64,000 nucleotides of DNA, from positions 120,298-184,297 of the forward strand of contig VUYV01000191.1 in NCBI GenBank assembly GCA_008711295.1, written 5' to 3'. Source of the stretch: Anarhynchus alexandrinus. Taxonomy: Eukaryota; Chordata; Aves; Charadriiformes; Charadriidae. A program made the position numbers and the translations under genes. The notes beneath the pieces are model-generated. The model worked only from the letters and a program-made list of their open reading frames with translations, was not told the origin of the DNA and ran no database searches. Each line of letters starts with the position of its first letter. Within the stretch, counting starts at the first letter, position 1. Below are positions 45,693 to 59,829 of the stretch, piece after piece.

Positions 45693-48567
45693 TTTACAAT
45701 TTAAATAGATTCTGTAAAGCTGTTGTTCTTTCACCTGCATGTCCTCATCAAGATCTCCTTGCATCTGTGCACCACACACAGAAGGATGCGGAATCCTTAC
45801 GAAGAGTGTCACCAAAACATCTTAAGCAGAGATACACATGCTTTCTGAGATGTTAAAGATAAAAAGATAACTTGGGGTGAGATAGGAAAATACAGAGAGA
45901 GATCAACTGGATGACAGTGAATGACTTCACCTCTGAGGTGGTGCTAAGCCCTGGAATGAATGGAGAGATCCGTAAAAATAATTACATCTCATCAGGTACC
46001 AATGTATTTCTCCTTATTTCAGTGTGAAGGACTTTATGAAAACACGTAGACTGTCATTTCACAGGCGGTGTGGTGCTTTACCTCATCCAGGAGCAATGTG
46101 CCACACTACGACCATTGTCTATTAATTTAATGCCATCCAACTTTTCTGCAGCCCAAAAGTAGAGACAGCCACTGTTATTCCCATTTCACAATACATAATC
46201 TTTATATTTGACTGTTACGTTGAATGGCTTCTGTGGCCTCCCGTCAGATTACGGTCGGTTGCAGACCCAAAAATTGCCACCCTTTCAAGGGTTAAACCAT
46301 ATAATGTAATTGTGGCTTATTCTAAAAAAGCTGCTCTCCCTCAGGTCAGGCAGAGCACTGAGCTGCAATCATTAATAAGCCATTTCGTGTTTGCCTCTGT
46401 GATCAAAGAATTCTTGTCCAGAGTGCACTAGCTTGTTTCCTTTGCATTTCAGCTTCAAATTTAGTTTCCAGAGAGAAGAGAGAATAAATCCTGACAATAA
46501 CAATGGTGAATCTTTAATGGCACTCATTAAAGTCAATGTTTGATTTTTCAACTGTGCTACCTGAAATTCAATTTTTAGACCAAAAATGCATTTAAAAGCT
46601 TTGGGGGCTTTTGTAACAAACACCCTTTCACAAGTTATACTGATCTGCTGTGTTGGATGGAAGACTACTTTATGTTATTTGTTCCATTAGTTCCTTTAAT
46701 TTCTTTTATAATAGCTGAACCTTTACAGCAGTTAAAAAAAAAATCTAATAGCAGCTTTGATCTTCAGATATCAGCTAGAGGGTACTCCACACTTGGATTT
46801 TAAATAATGTACTGTGGAAAGCTACCATCCAATGAAAAATCCTCAATTACTTTAAAAGCTACCCTTCACCATGCTTTTACATTTACAGGCCTTTCTCCCT
46901 TTTTGAAATTTCAACCTCCGTAATACCGAGGTGCTTTAAGCAATTATTTATGATAGCATTACCTCATACTAATTTTCTGCTCAGCGCATATACCGAAGTT
47001 GCATCTGCTTTGTTAGAACAAGGAACATGATCTAGCTGACACACGTGCTCCCTCTTCTCCGGCATAATTGATGAAAAACACTCCCCAGAGACAGCGATAT
47101 CTTTTTCTCCTCGCGTGGGACGCAGCGTTCCTTTAACTATTTTTCAGTAAATACATTAATTAATTAAAAGAAAAATCCAAAGCAGAACCCTGCAGTATAA
47201 AATGTTACAGCGCATTTCTTTTTATGTCTTTAAGACCAAAAATCTGGCAGAGAAAGCCCCGGGTTTCATACCCTGTAGGAGTTAATGTACTTTCCTGCAT
47301 GTAACAAATCCTGATGCTGTTTGTTACGTGTGTGTTTGAGTGTGTGTACGCACACATAGCTTCATCCACGCTTACCGCGTGCGTGACGGAGCACAGAGCG
47401 CTGCACACAATACATTGTGTATAAGCAAATATGATTTTGCCCTTTAGAGCAGAACCGGTTGCAAAATACTCATTGGGTGTTTTTTTTTCAGAGGAAATTT
47501 CAGTTTTGCCAGAAAAAGGAAAAAAAAAACCCATGACTGGCTTCCAAACAAACCAGAAGGAGGGCTGCAAAGCCTGCTGGCTTCTCCTGACCACGCATTA
47601 TCGAAGGTTGGAGGCGCTGAAACGGGCACCTCCGCGGGGACGTGAGTGCGGCCACATGGTGTGCGTAAAGTGAGCTGGGTTAGATTCAGAAGGGGATCCT
47701 CAACAGCCAGCTCAGCGCCTGTGAAATGCAAAGGAGAGGTCTCAAGGTTGCCTAAATGCCTGCTATTCCTTAGGGTTATGAGCCGCCTCCCGTCCTTCGC
47801 TATCTCTATCTACTTACAACCAGCGAAATAGCTTTCGGATTAAATGTGGAGTGATATGAAAGCCCTGGTATAGGAGACACAGACTCCAATTCCTCTCCTG
47901 CTGGATGAGAAATGAGGCTTGAGTATTGAAACAACCAAACCGCTGGATGGTTTCTCCCTCTCTCTCGTGCTAAAACCTTTCTGCCTTGTATTAATAATTC
48001 AACAGGCTTGAAACCATCTTGCCACAGCCTTGCTATATACAACGTCAGCTAAGCCCGTTCTTCGTCCTTCCATCCCTCAAAATATTTAATTTCTGGCATA
48101 CGGTGCTGCATTCAGTCTCCCCCATCCGAGGTGACCGCTCCAACCCCTTGGCTGTTGGATACACGCGCACGTAACTTGTGCTGTCCTCAGCATCCTACCT
48201 CCCATCACACTTTAACTCGGCTACCGGTGCGTGGGATGCTGCTTATCCTGATTCCTGAGATCAGAGTACTTCTGAACCTGCCAGTCCTGCTGATCTCTGT
48301 TAGGCAATTAAATTAGAGGCATGTCATAGCTGAGAGACGTGTTAAAAGGCGTTTGCTGACACTGCTTATCAGATCCCGAAGCCTGCTTCACGCGAAATGG
48401 GAGACAGATGATCCCAGCCAGCTCTGAAGTTGGCCCTTCTCCACTCCGCTGCTTAGGGGGGGATTCAGGTTCAGCTGAAAGGTGAACCCGGGGAACGGTG
48501 ACAGGACCGCTGCTCTTTTGTTTCACTTCTGAATTACAGTATTACTAGTTTTCCTGAAATAATAGGA

Positions 48568-48584
48568 TTTTTTTTTTTTTTTTT
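48568..48584. repeat. Poly-T tract, 17 bases
   Basis: Uninterrupted T run without an associated element. Confidence 0.9.
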
Positions 48585-49264
48585 GCATACTCAGGGTTAA
48601 AAAGCGTAACAATAGGTAGTTAAATAATAGTTACAAGACGAGAAAAATTAATCCTAATTTTTCTGCCAGCTATAATTATGAGTGCAAAGCTTTTTAAATC
48701 TGCGTCCCGAATTTTCAAAATGCTTTAAGAAAGTACTTCTAAGGACTAGATAAATGTAGCTGTAATTAGAGGCACAGGTAACTGTCATATTATAATCATA
48801 AATTACTGAACATAGGGCTATCCTTGAAGATTGTCTGGAAGACAGAACTGGTGAAGACACAGTTGTCCATCTGTTTGCTGTCCTAAACCCAAATATCTGT
48901 AAAAAACAAAGCTTCACACTTTCAAATGTGAAATGGGCTGTAAAGCTTATATATCCTGAACTGGGGAGTAGAGGAAATCAGATAGCTTATTCTTTCTTTA
49001 TGGGAATATTATAAAATCCTTAAAGATCTCCAAAACTCAGACTCACAATAAATCTAATGAAACATATAACAAGCGTAGAATGCATCCAAGAAGTCCTTCC
49101 CTCAGGTCATTAAAGTACTTTCTGCAAAGTGCTCCTCAAATCCTTGGACTGAAGAAAACAGAGATTTGTACAGTAAGATTTACAATGTGGTCATGAGAGA
49201 TTTGCAATTCCTTCATCAGGCTCTGTGGAACTGACACGGTGCTCAACAAACTTGCTTTTTTTCT

Positions 49265-49281
49265 CCCCCCCCCCCCCCCCC
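49265..49281. repeat. Poly-C tract, 17 bases
   Basis: An uninterrupted run of 17 C, preceded by a T-rich stretch. Long pure C (or G) runs are much rarer than A/T runs; it may form unusual structure and its length is prone to assembly error. Confidence 0.9.
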
Positions 49282-51563
49282 TTCAATTTCAACTAAACTG
49301 TAAATAAGATTACCAAAAGTGAATCAATATAATACATTTCCATTTCTCCTCAAGGGAATTATATTGCTTTATGTTTGGTATTTCTTCCCATCCAGAGAAC
49401 TGGATTTTACTCCTCTCTTCTTCCTCCGAAACACGGTGAGTAATGGATGCCCAACACTGAAAAAAAAAGAAAAGAAAAAAAAATTAGTTATCTCTTGGCA
49501 CCGTAACTGTTTACGTTACAATAGTATCTTGGGGCCAAGTTTCAGATCAAGGTCCTGTTTTGCGATGTTTTGATTATACAGCAGAAAGCAATCCTCACTG
49601 CAGAGCAGTTATCATCTTGCCAGAAATGGCAGATGGAAGATAGTGGACAGACACACGACTTGTGGGTCCTAGCTCTGGTGGCGCAACGTTTATGCCCTAC
49701 ATACCCTCTTTAAAGGCACGAGTATTTTACTATTGGTACTCTGTGGAGGTGAGTAGTAGAGAGAAGAAACCTAAAGGAGAGAAATCAAGTGTAAATTGAA
49801 AGAATATTATCAAATACACAGGGTTGGTTTTTTTTCTAAATGCAACCAAATTGTACTGGCTTTACATGAAAAAGCAGGATAACACATTTATGGGATTTGC
49901 TGCCCATTCAAAAATTATATCAGACCAAAATGGTCAACTCGGTGTCTCTCACCTCTTCCCCTGTTTCAGTTCTGCGCACTTATTCCTCCTTAATTTATGT
50001 TCGTCGGGTATGATAACCACACATGACCGCATTTATTTCTTGTGATGAAAACATCTTTAGGGACCATTTGTATCTTTCATAGGAATGTAGGATGTTTTTT
50101 TCATGAGGTGATGGCAGTTCCTGAGAAGCCAGATGTTATTAGAATTATTCTAACATAGGTATCTCTTTATACATCTGCAAATCCCCAGCCAGCTCTTAAA
50201 AGTGAAGGAATATTTGTCCTCAGTTTTATTTTGAAGAAAATATTGAGGCAGTTACAGTTATTTCATTGTTAATTTTCTATTATTGAACAGTGTTAAATTC
50301 CTGTTTGATATTATTCTCTTCTTAAAATGTGCCATAGTATTTTGTTATTGTTTCCCAAGAAAACACAAAGCTGAGAGTAATGGGCCAAGTGGAAATATGT
50401 CCAAACCTATACTTCAGTGATTACTACTTAAATACAACAAATCATTGTCTATTGACAGCTATTCCAATATGAAGCATCTCCTGCAAAAACAGATTTGATA
50501 TGCACAATCACCCATCCGGCCACGGTGCTTTCTTACCACAGGAAGTGAGAATAATGGTCTATGACAGATAAATATTGCTTTTTTTCAGGCAACATAAACA
50601 AAACTGCACATGAGGGAAGGATGATTTTATTCTACATTGATAAAAGATTACACCCCGTCAGCTCTGTGATTTCTAATCTTACTCAGCTCCTCTTTTAGTC
50701 CATGCTTAAAAGGGTTGGTTTGAAAATTTTCCCGATGAACTGTAAAGCAGTAGTGTTCTTTTATTTTTTGTCACGTTGAGATCTTCCCTATCCCCTCCAT
50801 TTTTTCCTCAATTTCTTCCTCAGCTTTTTCAATTCCCTGTCACTCCAGTGAACAGCCTTCTAAGGGAACCCAACACAATGACAATTAACACAATCACAGA
50901 TAGTCTTTTCTCTGATGTTATTTGAAACTGTGCCTTCTAACAAAATTATTCTTTATCTATACATTTCCTTGGTAGAGTCTCTTAGAAGTAATGAGCGCAT
51001 CATTTGAACTGCCACATTTCACCTATTTACCTTTTATTGTTGGTGTCGTCTTCAAGTTCTAGTATTACTGGTTTAGGTGTCTTGGTAAATGATGCAGCAG
51101 CTTGACATTAATTAATGTAATTTTGTGGGGTTTATTCCCTTGAATAACACTGTATTCAGCAGTGCTCACCAGTGCTCCTATGAAGAATTCCACTGCACGG
51201 ATGATGTGCCATTTTACCCCAGATGTGCATCATCTCTTGGTCTTAGCTGCACAATCCATTTTAGTTCTTGCACCATTTCCAGAAACACGTCACGGTCTTA
51301 ACTATCTCGTTTGTCACAGGGCTCTGATTCACATTGACCAAGAAAGAAGCCACGGTGCCCAACCCTTAGCAAAACTTTTCAATTTTCATTGTAGATTTAA
51401 GAGAAATTATCGTCCTCTTGGACACTACGTCCTCCAGTTCTTAGTCTGATTTATTAGCAGAGAGGTTTTGGGTTTTTTTTCGCTGGTAGTAGCACCTACT
51501 TGGTTCTATGCTACATGGTTAGAGACTTCTGGCATAGGACGAGATAGGCCTCCACTCACCAGT

Positions 51564-51646
51564 TCATAGAGTCACAGAGAATCATTAAATGGTTTGGGTT
51601 GTGAAGGATCTTAAAGATCATCTAGTTCCAACGCCCCTGCCATGGT
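51564..51646 (-). mobile_element. CR1 LINE, very short 3' end
   Basis: About 80 bp of minus-strand CR1: 'tcatagagtcacagagaatc', then 'aaatggtttgggttgtgaagga', 'tcatctagttccaacgcccctgccatgg'. It is heavily 5'-truncated and lies 290 bp from, and opposite to, the young copy at 51937. Confidence 0.85.
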
Positions 51647-51936
51647 CATACATTGGCTGTGAGAGCTTCCGCTGCCTGCGGCTTTGTCCGTCCACTGATT
51701 TTGGAGGAACTCCACCTGCAGAAGACTCGCTGCTCCTTTCTGCAGAGGACCTGACTGCACCTCTCTCTGCTGGGAATATTTTGAATTCTCTAATATCTCT
51801 CCAGGTATGAAACTAGCCACTCTTTTCAGCTTCATCTGGTGACTTCTTCGCTCAAATAGTAGTAACTACTCTAGCATTATTACTTTGGCAACAGTTCCAT
51901 GCTGTTTTCAAATTGTTTTATTCAAATTTATTCAAA

Positions 51937-52341
51937 GCCTGTATCAGGAATAGTGTGGTGAGCAGGACTAGAGAAGAGATCATCCCCCTGTACTCGGCAC
52001 TGGTGAGGCCCCACCTCAAGTACTGCATTCAGTTTTGGTCCCTTCACTACAAGAAGGACTTTGAGGTGTTGGAGCGCATCCAGAGAAGGGCTACAAAGCT
52101 GGTGAGGGGTCTGGAGGACAAACCTTATGAGGAACGACTGAGGGAACTGGGGTTGTTTAGCCTGGAGAAGAGGAGGCTGAGGGGAGACCTTATCACCCTC
52201 TACAACTACCTGAAAGGAGGTTGTAAAGAGGTGGGGGCTGACCTCTTCTCCCTGGTGACAAGTGATAGGACGAGAGGACATGGGTTCAAGTTATGCCAGG
52301 GGAGGTTCAGATTAGATATCAGGAAACATTTTTTTCACTGA
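51937..52341 (+). pseudogene. CR1 ORF2 C-terminal fragment with a poly-T frameshift
   Basis: The frame is open from the truncation point and encodes, in order, [66 protein letters not shown] and TSDRTRGHG. It lies C-terminal to the catalytic aspartates of the reverse transcriptase, which are missing. A run of seven T at 52329-52335, where the copy at base 8 has six, shifts the frame into a TGA at 52339-52341, so the last 40 or so residues are lost. Confidence 0.88.
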
Positions 52342-52538
52342 AAGGGTTATTAAACATTGGAAGAGGCTGCCCAGGGAGGCGGTGGATTCGCCATCCCTGG
52401 AGGTGTTTAAGAAAAAGTGTAGATGTGGTACTTGGGGACATGGTTTAGAAGTGGTTTTGTCAGGGTAGGGTAATGGTTGGACTTGATGATCTTAAAGGAC
52501 CCTTCCAACTTCAGCAATTCTATGATTCTATGATTCTA
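51937..52538 (+). mobile_element. CR1 LINE, C-terminal ORF2 and 3' end (young copy)
   Basis: One of the least decayed copies. It starts at 'gcctgtatcaggaatagtgtgg' and has an open coding part to 52341, then the conserved 3' blocks and 'gattctatgattctatgattc' at the end. By eye it is nearly the same as 1-220 over the shared part and close to 24466-24985, which marks a recently active subfamily. Confidence 0.96.
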
Positions 52539-55500
52539 AATTCTTATTCATGGACAGGCAGCCTAAAAGGGAAACACTTCAATATATATTTAGGTAGATT
52601 TGTAAACTCCCCGAGTTCTTGTTTGCTTTTTTTGCCTCTGATAAAAAAAAAAAAATTATATCATAAATTTAATTTTTATTTGGAGTAGAACTTTTCAAAT
52701 TTCTGTAACACAGTTTCATAGTTAACATCCTCAGCCCTGAGTTAACCAAAACCTGTTGAAACATCAAGGCTTCAAAGCCACCTATTGTTAGAAACAGCTC
52801 CCTGTCTTCCTTTTCGCTAGCACCTAATGTTAAATTGCTTTCCTTTTATTACCTTTTCAGCTGTTGTGGGGTTTTTAACTGCTTCATTTTTCAAGGCCTT
52901 TGCCTAATTTGCTGCAGTTCTGACTCAATTATCACTCAGAGCCAAGAGGTCTGCTTCTCAGAGTGCCGAATTTTGGCTGGCGGATCTGCAGGTTGGGTCC
53001 CTGCCCAGCCACCACATCCCGCTGCCGCCGGAGCCACCGATGGATCAGAGGAATAGCTCCAGACAAACTCCCGTACTGGTGGGCAGTAGGTCTGCAAAGG
53101 ATGGATGCCCAAGATCAGATGTTATCTTTGCTACCGAAGGGCGTTGAAGAGCAGTGTTAATCCGCAGTGTCTCCGGAGATCTCTTTGTTTTTTGAACAGA
53201 GGATCAGGTGACGGATCACACATAACAGAAAAACACTGCATATTTTTAATACTCAGAAGTACTGTCAGATGGCAAATTACGTCCAACGATCATATATAAT
53301 ACACATGAAAGAAATCAGGGACTAACCATGGTATGGAAACTGAGTGGAGGGGAGAGACATATGGAAGAACAAGGAAAAAACAGAAGCAGGGAATTCAGGG
53401 TATTTGTGTCCCTCTATTTTCCAGGAGGTTTTGTGAGTTTAAATTACAGACTTAGGCTTTTCTGAAGATTGATATGGATGACAGTTCCAACGTAAAAAGC
53501 ATTTCACCAGTTCAGACTTCCTATTGAAAGCCCAATTTCACACTCATTTACACTGAAATCTATTCAACTTAAGCCGATACTCTTGGAGTTCTTTATATTA
53601 CTCTTGTTCTTTACAATCAAGTCCACTATTCCAGTTTTGCCAAAGTAAAAAATTGCAGCAGCCACAGTATAGGCAAACGCAGGGAAAAAAACCCAAACCA
53701 AACTAAATATAAAAAATAAAGTGCTTTGACTTCCAAGGAGGGGGGTGGGGAATAAAAATGATTTGTATTAAAGGTTAAATATACCCTAAACTCTAATGTT
53801 ACAAGTTTTACAGGAATGATGTCTCTATATCCTTGTGCAATGCATCATCAATCCGCAACCAAATACCACCGACACTGTACATTTTTTATCTCTACAGAAC
53901 AATATTTGGATACCACTCACCTCTGAGGCAGTTCTTCTGGAAATTATAAATATATTTCTTTCTTGGGATCAAAAGAAAGCACATCAAAATGAATAATGAA
54001 GCCTGCAAACTGAATTTGCAGCTGTTTTATGTAAACTGGGAGAAAGTGTAAAATTTCTTGTTCTAATTCACTCTACCCAGAGTTTTGACGATAGCAATCT
54101 GAAAATGTTACATTTGCAATATTACTTACCTAGCTGTTAAGCAATCGCCCAGGTCTTACCCAGCTTTATAAATGATTGCAAACAATCGTTCTTCCTGCTG
54201 TGAGGGAGGACCGTGATACTACAGCCTTAAAGTAACCCCTTGCAAAACCATGGAGCTAATTCTGGCTGGACTGGTGAAACACAGCAGTTTAAAAACAACA
54301 TTACTGAAGCCAGAGCTCATCTTGAGTTGCAAATATGCAGCACTCACTTTTTGACCTATACTAAAGGAATTTTATTCCTCCTTCTGGTGACCCGGAACAC
54401 CAACGCTGGCTAGAAATGATGCTGATAAAGAGTTATCCCAAGATTTCCCCCCTCTTTCATGACTCTCGGGACTTTGGTAAAGAAGACAGCCATGATCAAG
54501 ACAGGTCCTTACTAGATACTGGAGAAGACTATGCATAGAAATCAGTGGCACCAAACAACTGAAAATATTTTTAAAGCTGAGTAGAAACAGATAAGCAATA
54601 TTCACTGTAATCAATTACAACATGAATCCAGCAAGATTGGAAAGTCACTGTATAACTATAATATCTCTTGAACCTTCTTGTAACCAATACACCTTGTAGA
54701 GTCCAAGTGCAGTTTTAGCACTAAACCTACTTTAAAATAATCACGGTTATTTTATTTTTAAAAGATGTGGCTTAATTTTTCTCCATTCTGTTATGTGCAT
54801 TATTCTTTCACGGTGCCACTAACACAGTATTGTGGGAATGCTGTCACCGGCGATATATTCTGCTTGAAAGGGAAGACCTAGACAATGGTCTCATACGGCT
54901 AATTTGTAATACTTCTATCATTGCACTATTGTCTGTATATGATGACTGTCAGTTCATTAGAATTTAAATCCGCTTATAAATATTTGATATTAAATTCTTT
55001 GTTAAAGAAACTTTAAGCCTTGTCTCGTCTAGTGATGTGTTTATTGTCTAAATTAAGCCTTAATATTTCACTTGCTCTAATGTTTTATACCGCAATAAAA
55101 TTTTACAAGGGTTTAATAAGAATAGGCTAAGCTTGCTCTATTGTCACGAAAACATCTTTCTTGTGCACTTTCCACTCTCATTCCAGTCCCTCTCACTGAT
55201 TCTGAGATTTAATGGCTCATGTGTTCTCTTAGACATAGTCATCTACTATACTATGCTGCTGTGACTATTTCATTATTCTGTTTCTTGACTTCATGCCCAT
55301 GTCATCAATTCAGCTATTGGTTATTCAGTTTGTTAATGAGGGAAAAGTGCAATGACCATTCAGTCAAATTACAGAATATAGCAAAGGTCAAGGTACTATA
55401 GTACATTATTCTAATTCATGGAATATTGTACATAAGACGATATATTTTCCATTCCCTGATACTTCATTTCATAACAAAATTATTACAAGAACATAATATG

Positions 55501-58500
55501 GCATAAAATTAATCCACACTAAGAACAAAGCCTGCAATTAAAATGCTAAATGGCACAACTTGAATCCTTTCTTTTGACAATTACTGGAGTAAGAGTAAGG
55601 ATTTAATCTTGTACTGCATGAAATCATAATTTTATAGTTATCATTTGCCACAGCATACCAAATATATTTTAAATCTACAGCGAGATACAGGTGCCAAAGT
55701 GCTGCCTAACCTCTCCCCTTGAGAACTAACTCAGTGCAAATTAAAATCCTGCTTAGTTTCGTCTAATCTTAGAAACCTGTGAAATCCCAAACAGCAAAGT
55801 TTTTGACCAAGGAAAGGACAGTGGTAAAGAATACAGCCAGAATTTTGTAGCCTCGCAGTTTTGAAAATCACCCATAATAGTCAAGATCAGGATGACAGTC
55901 CTTGCCCAGCAACTAAGCAAAAAAAAAAAGCTTTAAAACTGAAACTCTTTTCCTGGAGCAGAAACCAAAATCCCATTTCCAATCCCGTAGATGGTAGTCA
56001 CAGAACAGGCAAATTCTGGTCATTTTCCTGGTTTTGTTTGATTAATCCTTCACTTTATGTTGTGCAAAATGGCAAAGCCTTGAAAAAAACTGGTGTAGAA
56101 ATACCTTTCCTCCTATCTCAACCACAGTGTGATTGTTGGGGTACTTCCAGGAGGTGCCAGACACAGAGTTTCATGTAGAGGAAAAAATTAATCCCATCTC
56201 TTCCCTCTCAACAATGACTATTTTAACCACTACAGTTTCAGTTAAACAGAAAAGGGAGGGCTAGATTTTAAATGAAATAATGTTCTCTTTTTTTAGTCTT
56301 CATTCTCCCTTTCCTGGGTAGTTTCTTATTGTCAGAAAATGCTTAGGTATGTAATTCAAGAATCTTCACGTCAGTGAAGGCAAGAACATCAATCCAGAAG
56401 AGACGTGGAGTTTAAAATACATTTTCTAATTTCCTAATGGATAGCATGAGCTACCTGTATTTTACTTGTAATTGCAAAGCTTGTGAGACATTTTGTGACT
56501 CCCTAGATTTACCTTTAATTTAGCTCGCTATACTTTTAAAGTTGAGTCTGAGTGCAGAACTTCTTATTGGCGTTTTTTTTCCCATAGTTTTGCTCTTTAA
56601 ATTAATCCTGCATGTCTACCTACTTATTCCTCCCATTATCCAGACCTGTTATTATTTTTATTCACACAAATATGTAGTCTCTCATGATGGTCATATGAAT
56701 TCACCTATTTCTAAAGCCTGCAATTTCGCTTCTATTCTCCTTCGCTAAATGGAATTACTGATATTGTGATGAACTGAGTTATTGGACTGTGTCTCTTTCA
56801 GTTCTTTCTTGCCATTAATTACACTCCGTTCGTTAATATGACAAATTGCAAAGTTCTCAATTTTGTTATTCTTTTCCTCGGTATTCTGGAAATGCAGTTC
56901 AGTCTTAATCAATGAAAATTAGAGCCTAGTAGCAGATAAAAAGCGAGAAGTTGGAAGTCGAATGACAGGTTGGGTCAGGCCCCAATCTGCACCCGACCCG
57001 CGCTCACAACAACTCTGAATTATGAATCAAGCTGCTTTGAACCAGCCAAGGCCTTGTTTCACATGCAGGGCCCACTGTCACGAGTAGAATAGGATTGCTG
57101 AAGTGACCCATTAGACCCTCTAAAATTCCATTTCGCATGCAAACAGCAATCACTTCGGGGCTTTTAGCAGCTTTTCAACCTGTTTCAACAGTTCTCTTGT
57201 CAGTCATTTGGGAAAGTGAGTACGTTTGGGTAAAAATAATATGCGATTGTCATTTAAATCAGATTACTTTATTGGAATAAAATTTGGGAACACACTGTTT
57301 AATTTATATTTAAAGTTATGCCTTGAGAAGGAAAGAAGAACATATACTTCAACCTATTGTAGAGGATTAATAGTTTTGTCTGGCACATATGCTACTTGAA
57401 CAATAACTGCACCTGAAAAACATCACCTTTTATGGCCGCATCCAGTATCACAGACTTGGAAATCTGAAGGACATAATTCAGTTAAACTTTGGAAGTTGTC
57501 AAAACACACATACATCCATTGACACTTTTGGCTGTATTTTTTTTAGTAGGAGATTTAATCACATTGAACTACCAAAGGAGAAAAAGGTTATGAACATCTT
57601 TACACAGAAAAGAGGTATAAATATAAGAAAAGACCACTGTTTCAATACCGGTAGGCATTTGACTGAGGGCTTTCAATATTTCTAGCAACCTTTCACTTCT
57701 GCCTTCTCTGACCTCGCAGTATCCTCTCAACCAGTCTCATGGTGTTTTGCTGAGTTTTACATCACCCATATTTTGTGCTTTTGTTTTTAAAGGAAATTAA
57801 TTATGAATCCTAACATGACCACCTACACACTTTGGAACGGAAATATGACATATATGCACGAATTTAAGTGTTATCCAAATATGTTAATCAAAGGCCTGGG
57901 GAGGTACAAAAGACATGATCTCCAATAAACCAGCGACATTTTAGAGCTGAAAATGCTGCTCCTCTTCCCTTTGCTGCTGTGGAAGAAAAGGTTGATGATT
58001 CTCTGGAGATTCTGTGATAGCTCAAGACATGTCAATGACTCATCTGTAAATAACTATTCCCCTGAAGCTAGCAAGGAAAACTCCACAGAATGTGCTTGAT
58101 AATATAAATCTCATCATGAAGCGATATACATCTTGTAATTGCCACTTTAAGGGTGAAGGCCAGATTTCCTGGCAGGTGTGAATTGGCATATCTCTGCTGA
58201 AATCACAGAACTGCTGTGTTACATCAGTTTGAGAGTCTGGACCTATTTCCTGAGCTATTTTTGTCATGCCCCTAAAATCAATTCCTTGAGGGTTAAGGCA
58301 GTGAAGAAAGGAAATAAGTCTCTATGGTTGGGATATTGGTTACCACATAGGCTCTTGTCCAGCCTAAGACATTTGGGTTTTACTCTATCATAAATGATAA
58401 GATATAATAAATTTATAAAATGTGGAAAATATAGAAAATAATAAAAAGAGAAAAATACAGAATAATACATGACTTCTTGAAATTGCAGTTTAGTGACTTT

Positions 58501-59002
58501 TGTTCTTCAGTTTGGACTATCTCAAATAATCCAGAGGTGAGTATGTTAAGATAAAATCAAATTTATGAAGCCAATGTTTACTTATCACTTCTAGCTTTCA
58601 CAGTAGGGTTAGAATTAGACCCGTAGGATTCCACACCAAGGAACACTTGAATTCTAAAGATTACTGAATGACCAGACTTTTCTGAATAGTTAGAATTACT
58701 TTTTTTTGGTGGCATCTTATGGATACGTTTTCATAGATTGCTTTCTTATATTTAATAGCACAAATGACCTCATATTTTCTGTCATCTCTGAAAAATCACA
58801 CCACCCAGTTTCTTTTTATATGTTTCCTGCCAAATTCCATATTCCGCCTCCCACCCAGATATCCTTTCTCTTCATTGTTGGTGGTCTGAACCAGAATGCC
58901 AGTGCACTACACCTCATGTGCTCTAATAGCAGTCAGTTCATCCAGAACTACACTAGTCCAGGATAAGACTCTACTGTAACCGTCCTTTATGTGAGGTATG
59001 TT
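52539..59002. other. Unassigned unique sequence
   Basis: About 6.5 kb, no gene or known repeat recognised. Open frames are about 105 codons or less. The stretch 56980-57200 is less AT-rich and carries an ATGCAAAC octamer-like motif at about 57138; it is possibly conserved noncoding DNA but untested. Confidence 0.45.
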
Positions 59003-59527
59003 ATCATAGAATCACAGAATGGTTTGGGTTGGAAGAGACCTTAAAGATCATCCAGTTCCAACCCCCCTGCCCTGGGCAGGGACACCTCCCACCAGCCCAG
59101 GTTGCTCCAAGCCCCGTCCAACCTGGCCTTGAACACCTCCAGGGATGGGGCAGCCACAGCTTCTCTGGGCAACCTGCGCCAGGGGCTCACCACCCTGAAA
59201 GTGAAGAATTTCTTCCTGATATCTCATCTAAATCTACTCTCTTCTAGTTTGAAGCCATTACCCCTTGTCCTATCACTACATGCCCTTGCAAAAAGTCTCC
59301 CCATCTTTCTTGTAGGCTCCCTTCAGATACTGGAAGGCTGCTATCAGGTCTCCCCGGAGCCTTCTCTTCTCCAGGCTGAACAACCCCAACTCTCTCAGCC
59401 TGTCCTCACAGCAGAGGTGCTCCAGCCCTCTGATCATCTTCGTGGCCTCCTCTGGACCCATTCAAAAAGGTCCGTGTCCTTCTTGTGCTGAGGACTCCAA
59501 ACCCAGATGCAGTACTCCAGGTGGAGA
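59003..59527 (-). mobile_element. CR1 LINE, C-terminal ORF2 and 3' end
   Basis: Minus-strand CR1 with the tail complement 'atcatagaatcacagaatgg', the 'gcagggacacctcccaccagc' and 'tgcgccaggggctcaccac' blocks, and coding complement for [24 protein letters not shown] at about 59345-59440. It ends at 'gatgcagtactccag'. Grouped with 27757, 32804 and 45104. Confidence 0.96.
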
Positions 59528-59829
59528 ATGTCCAGTTGGAAGATTTAAACAAGTTTATGGGGTTTCTTTGGGAAACAACCTGTTTTCAAGCAAAGAAAAA
59601 GTAAATTTTTTTGGTGAGAACTGTTTATGTTAAGAACGGATTACTTGGTGACTCGGTCAGAGCAAAGGACTGGAAATCTGTGGGTATAAAGTATGCATGA
59701 GATTTTCAGCCTCACAGAGGGTGTATTTGCCCAGATCCTTACAAACTTTTTGAGGAAGCCGATAACTCCAGCCTTAGCCAGAAGCCTGAAGTAGATCCAG
59801 CTGCTTTAGGGAGTATATCTACCTGGGAC
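59528..59829. other. Unassigned sequence between CR1 and the LTR-like block
   Basis: About 300 bp with no recognised gene or repeat. Confidence 0.4.

Larger units (their letters stand above)
45693..51563. other. Unassigned unique sequence
   Basis: About 5.9 kb with no gene recognised. The part 46280-47170 contains several TAATTA/ATTAAT-type cores in even-composition DNA and is a candidate conserved noncoding block, untested. A 17-base T run (48568-48584) and a 17-base C run (49265-49281) are present. Confidence 0.45.
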
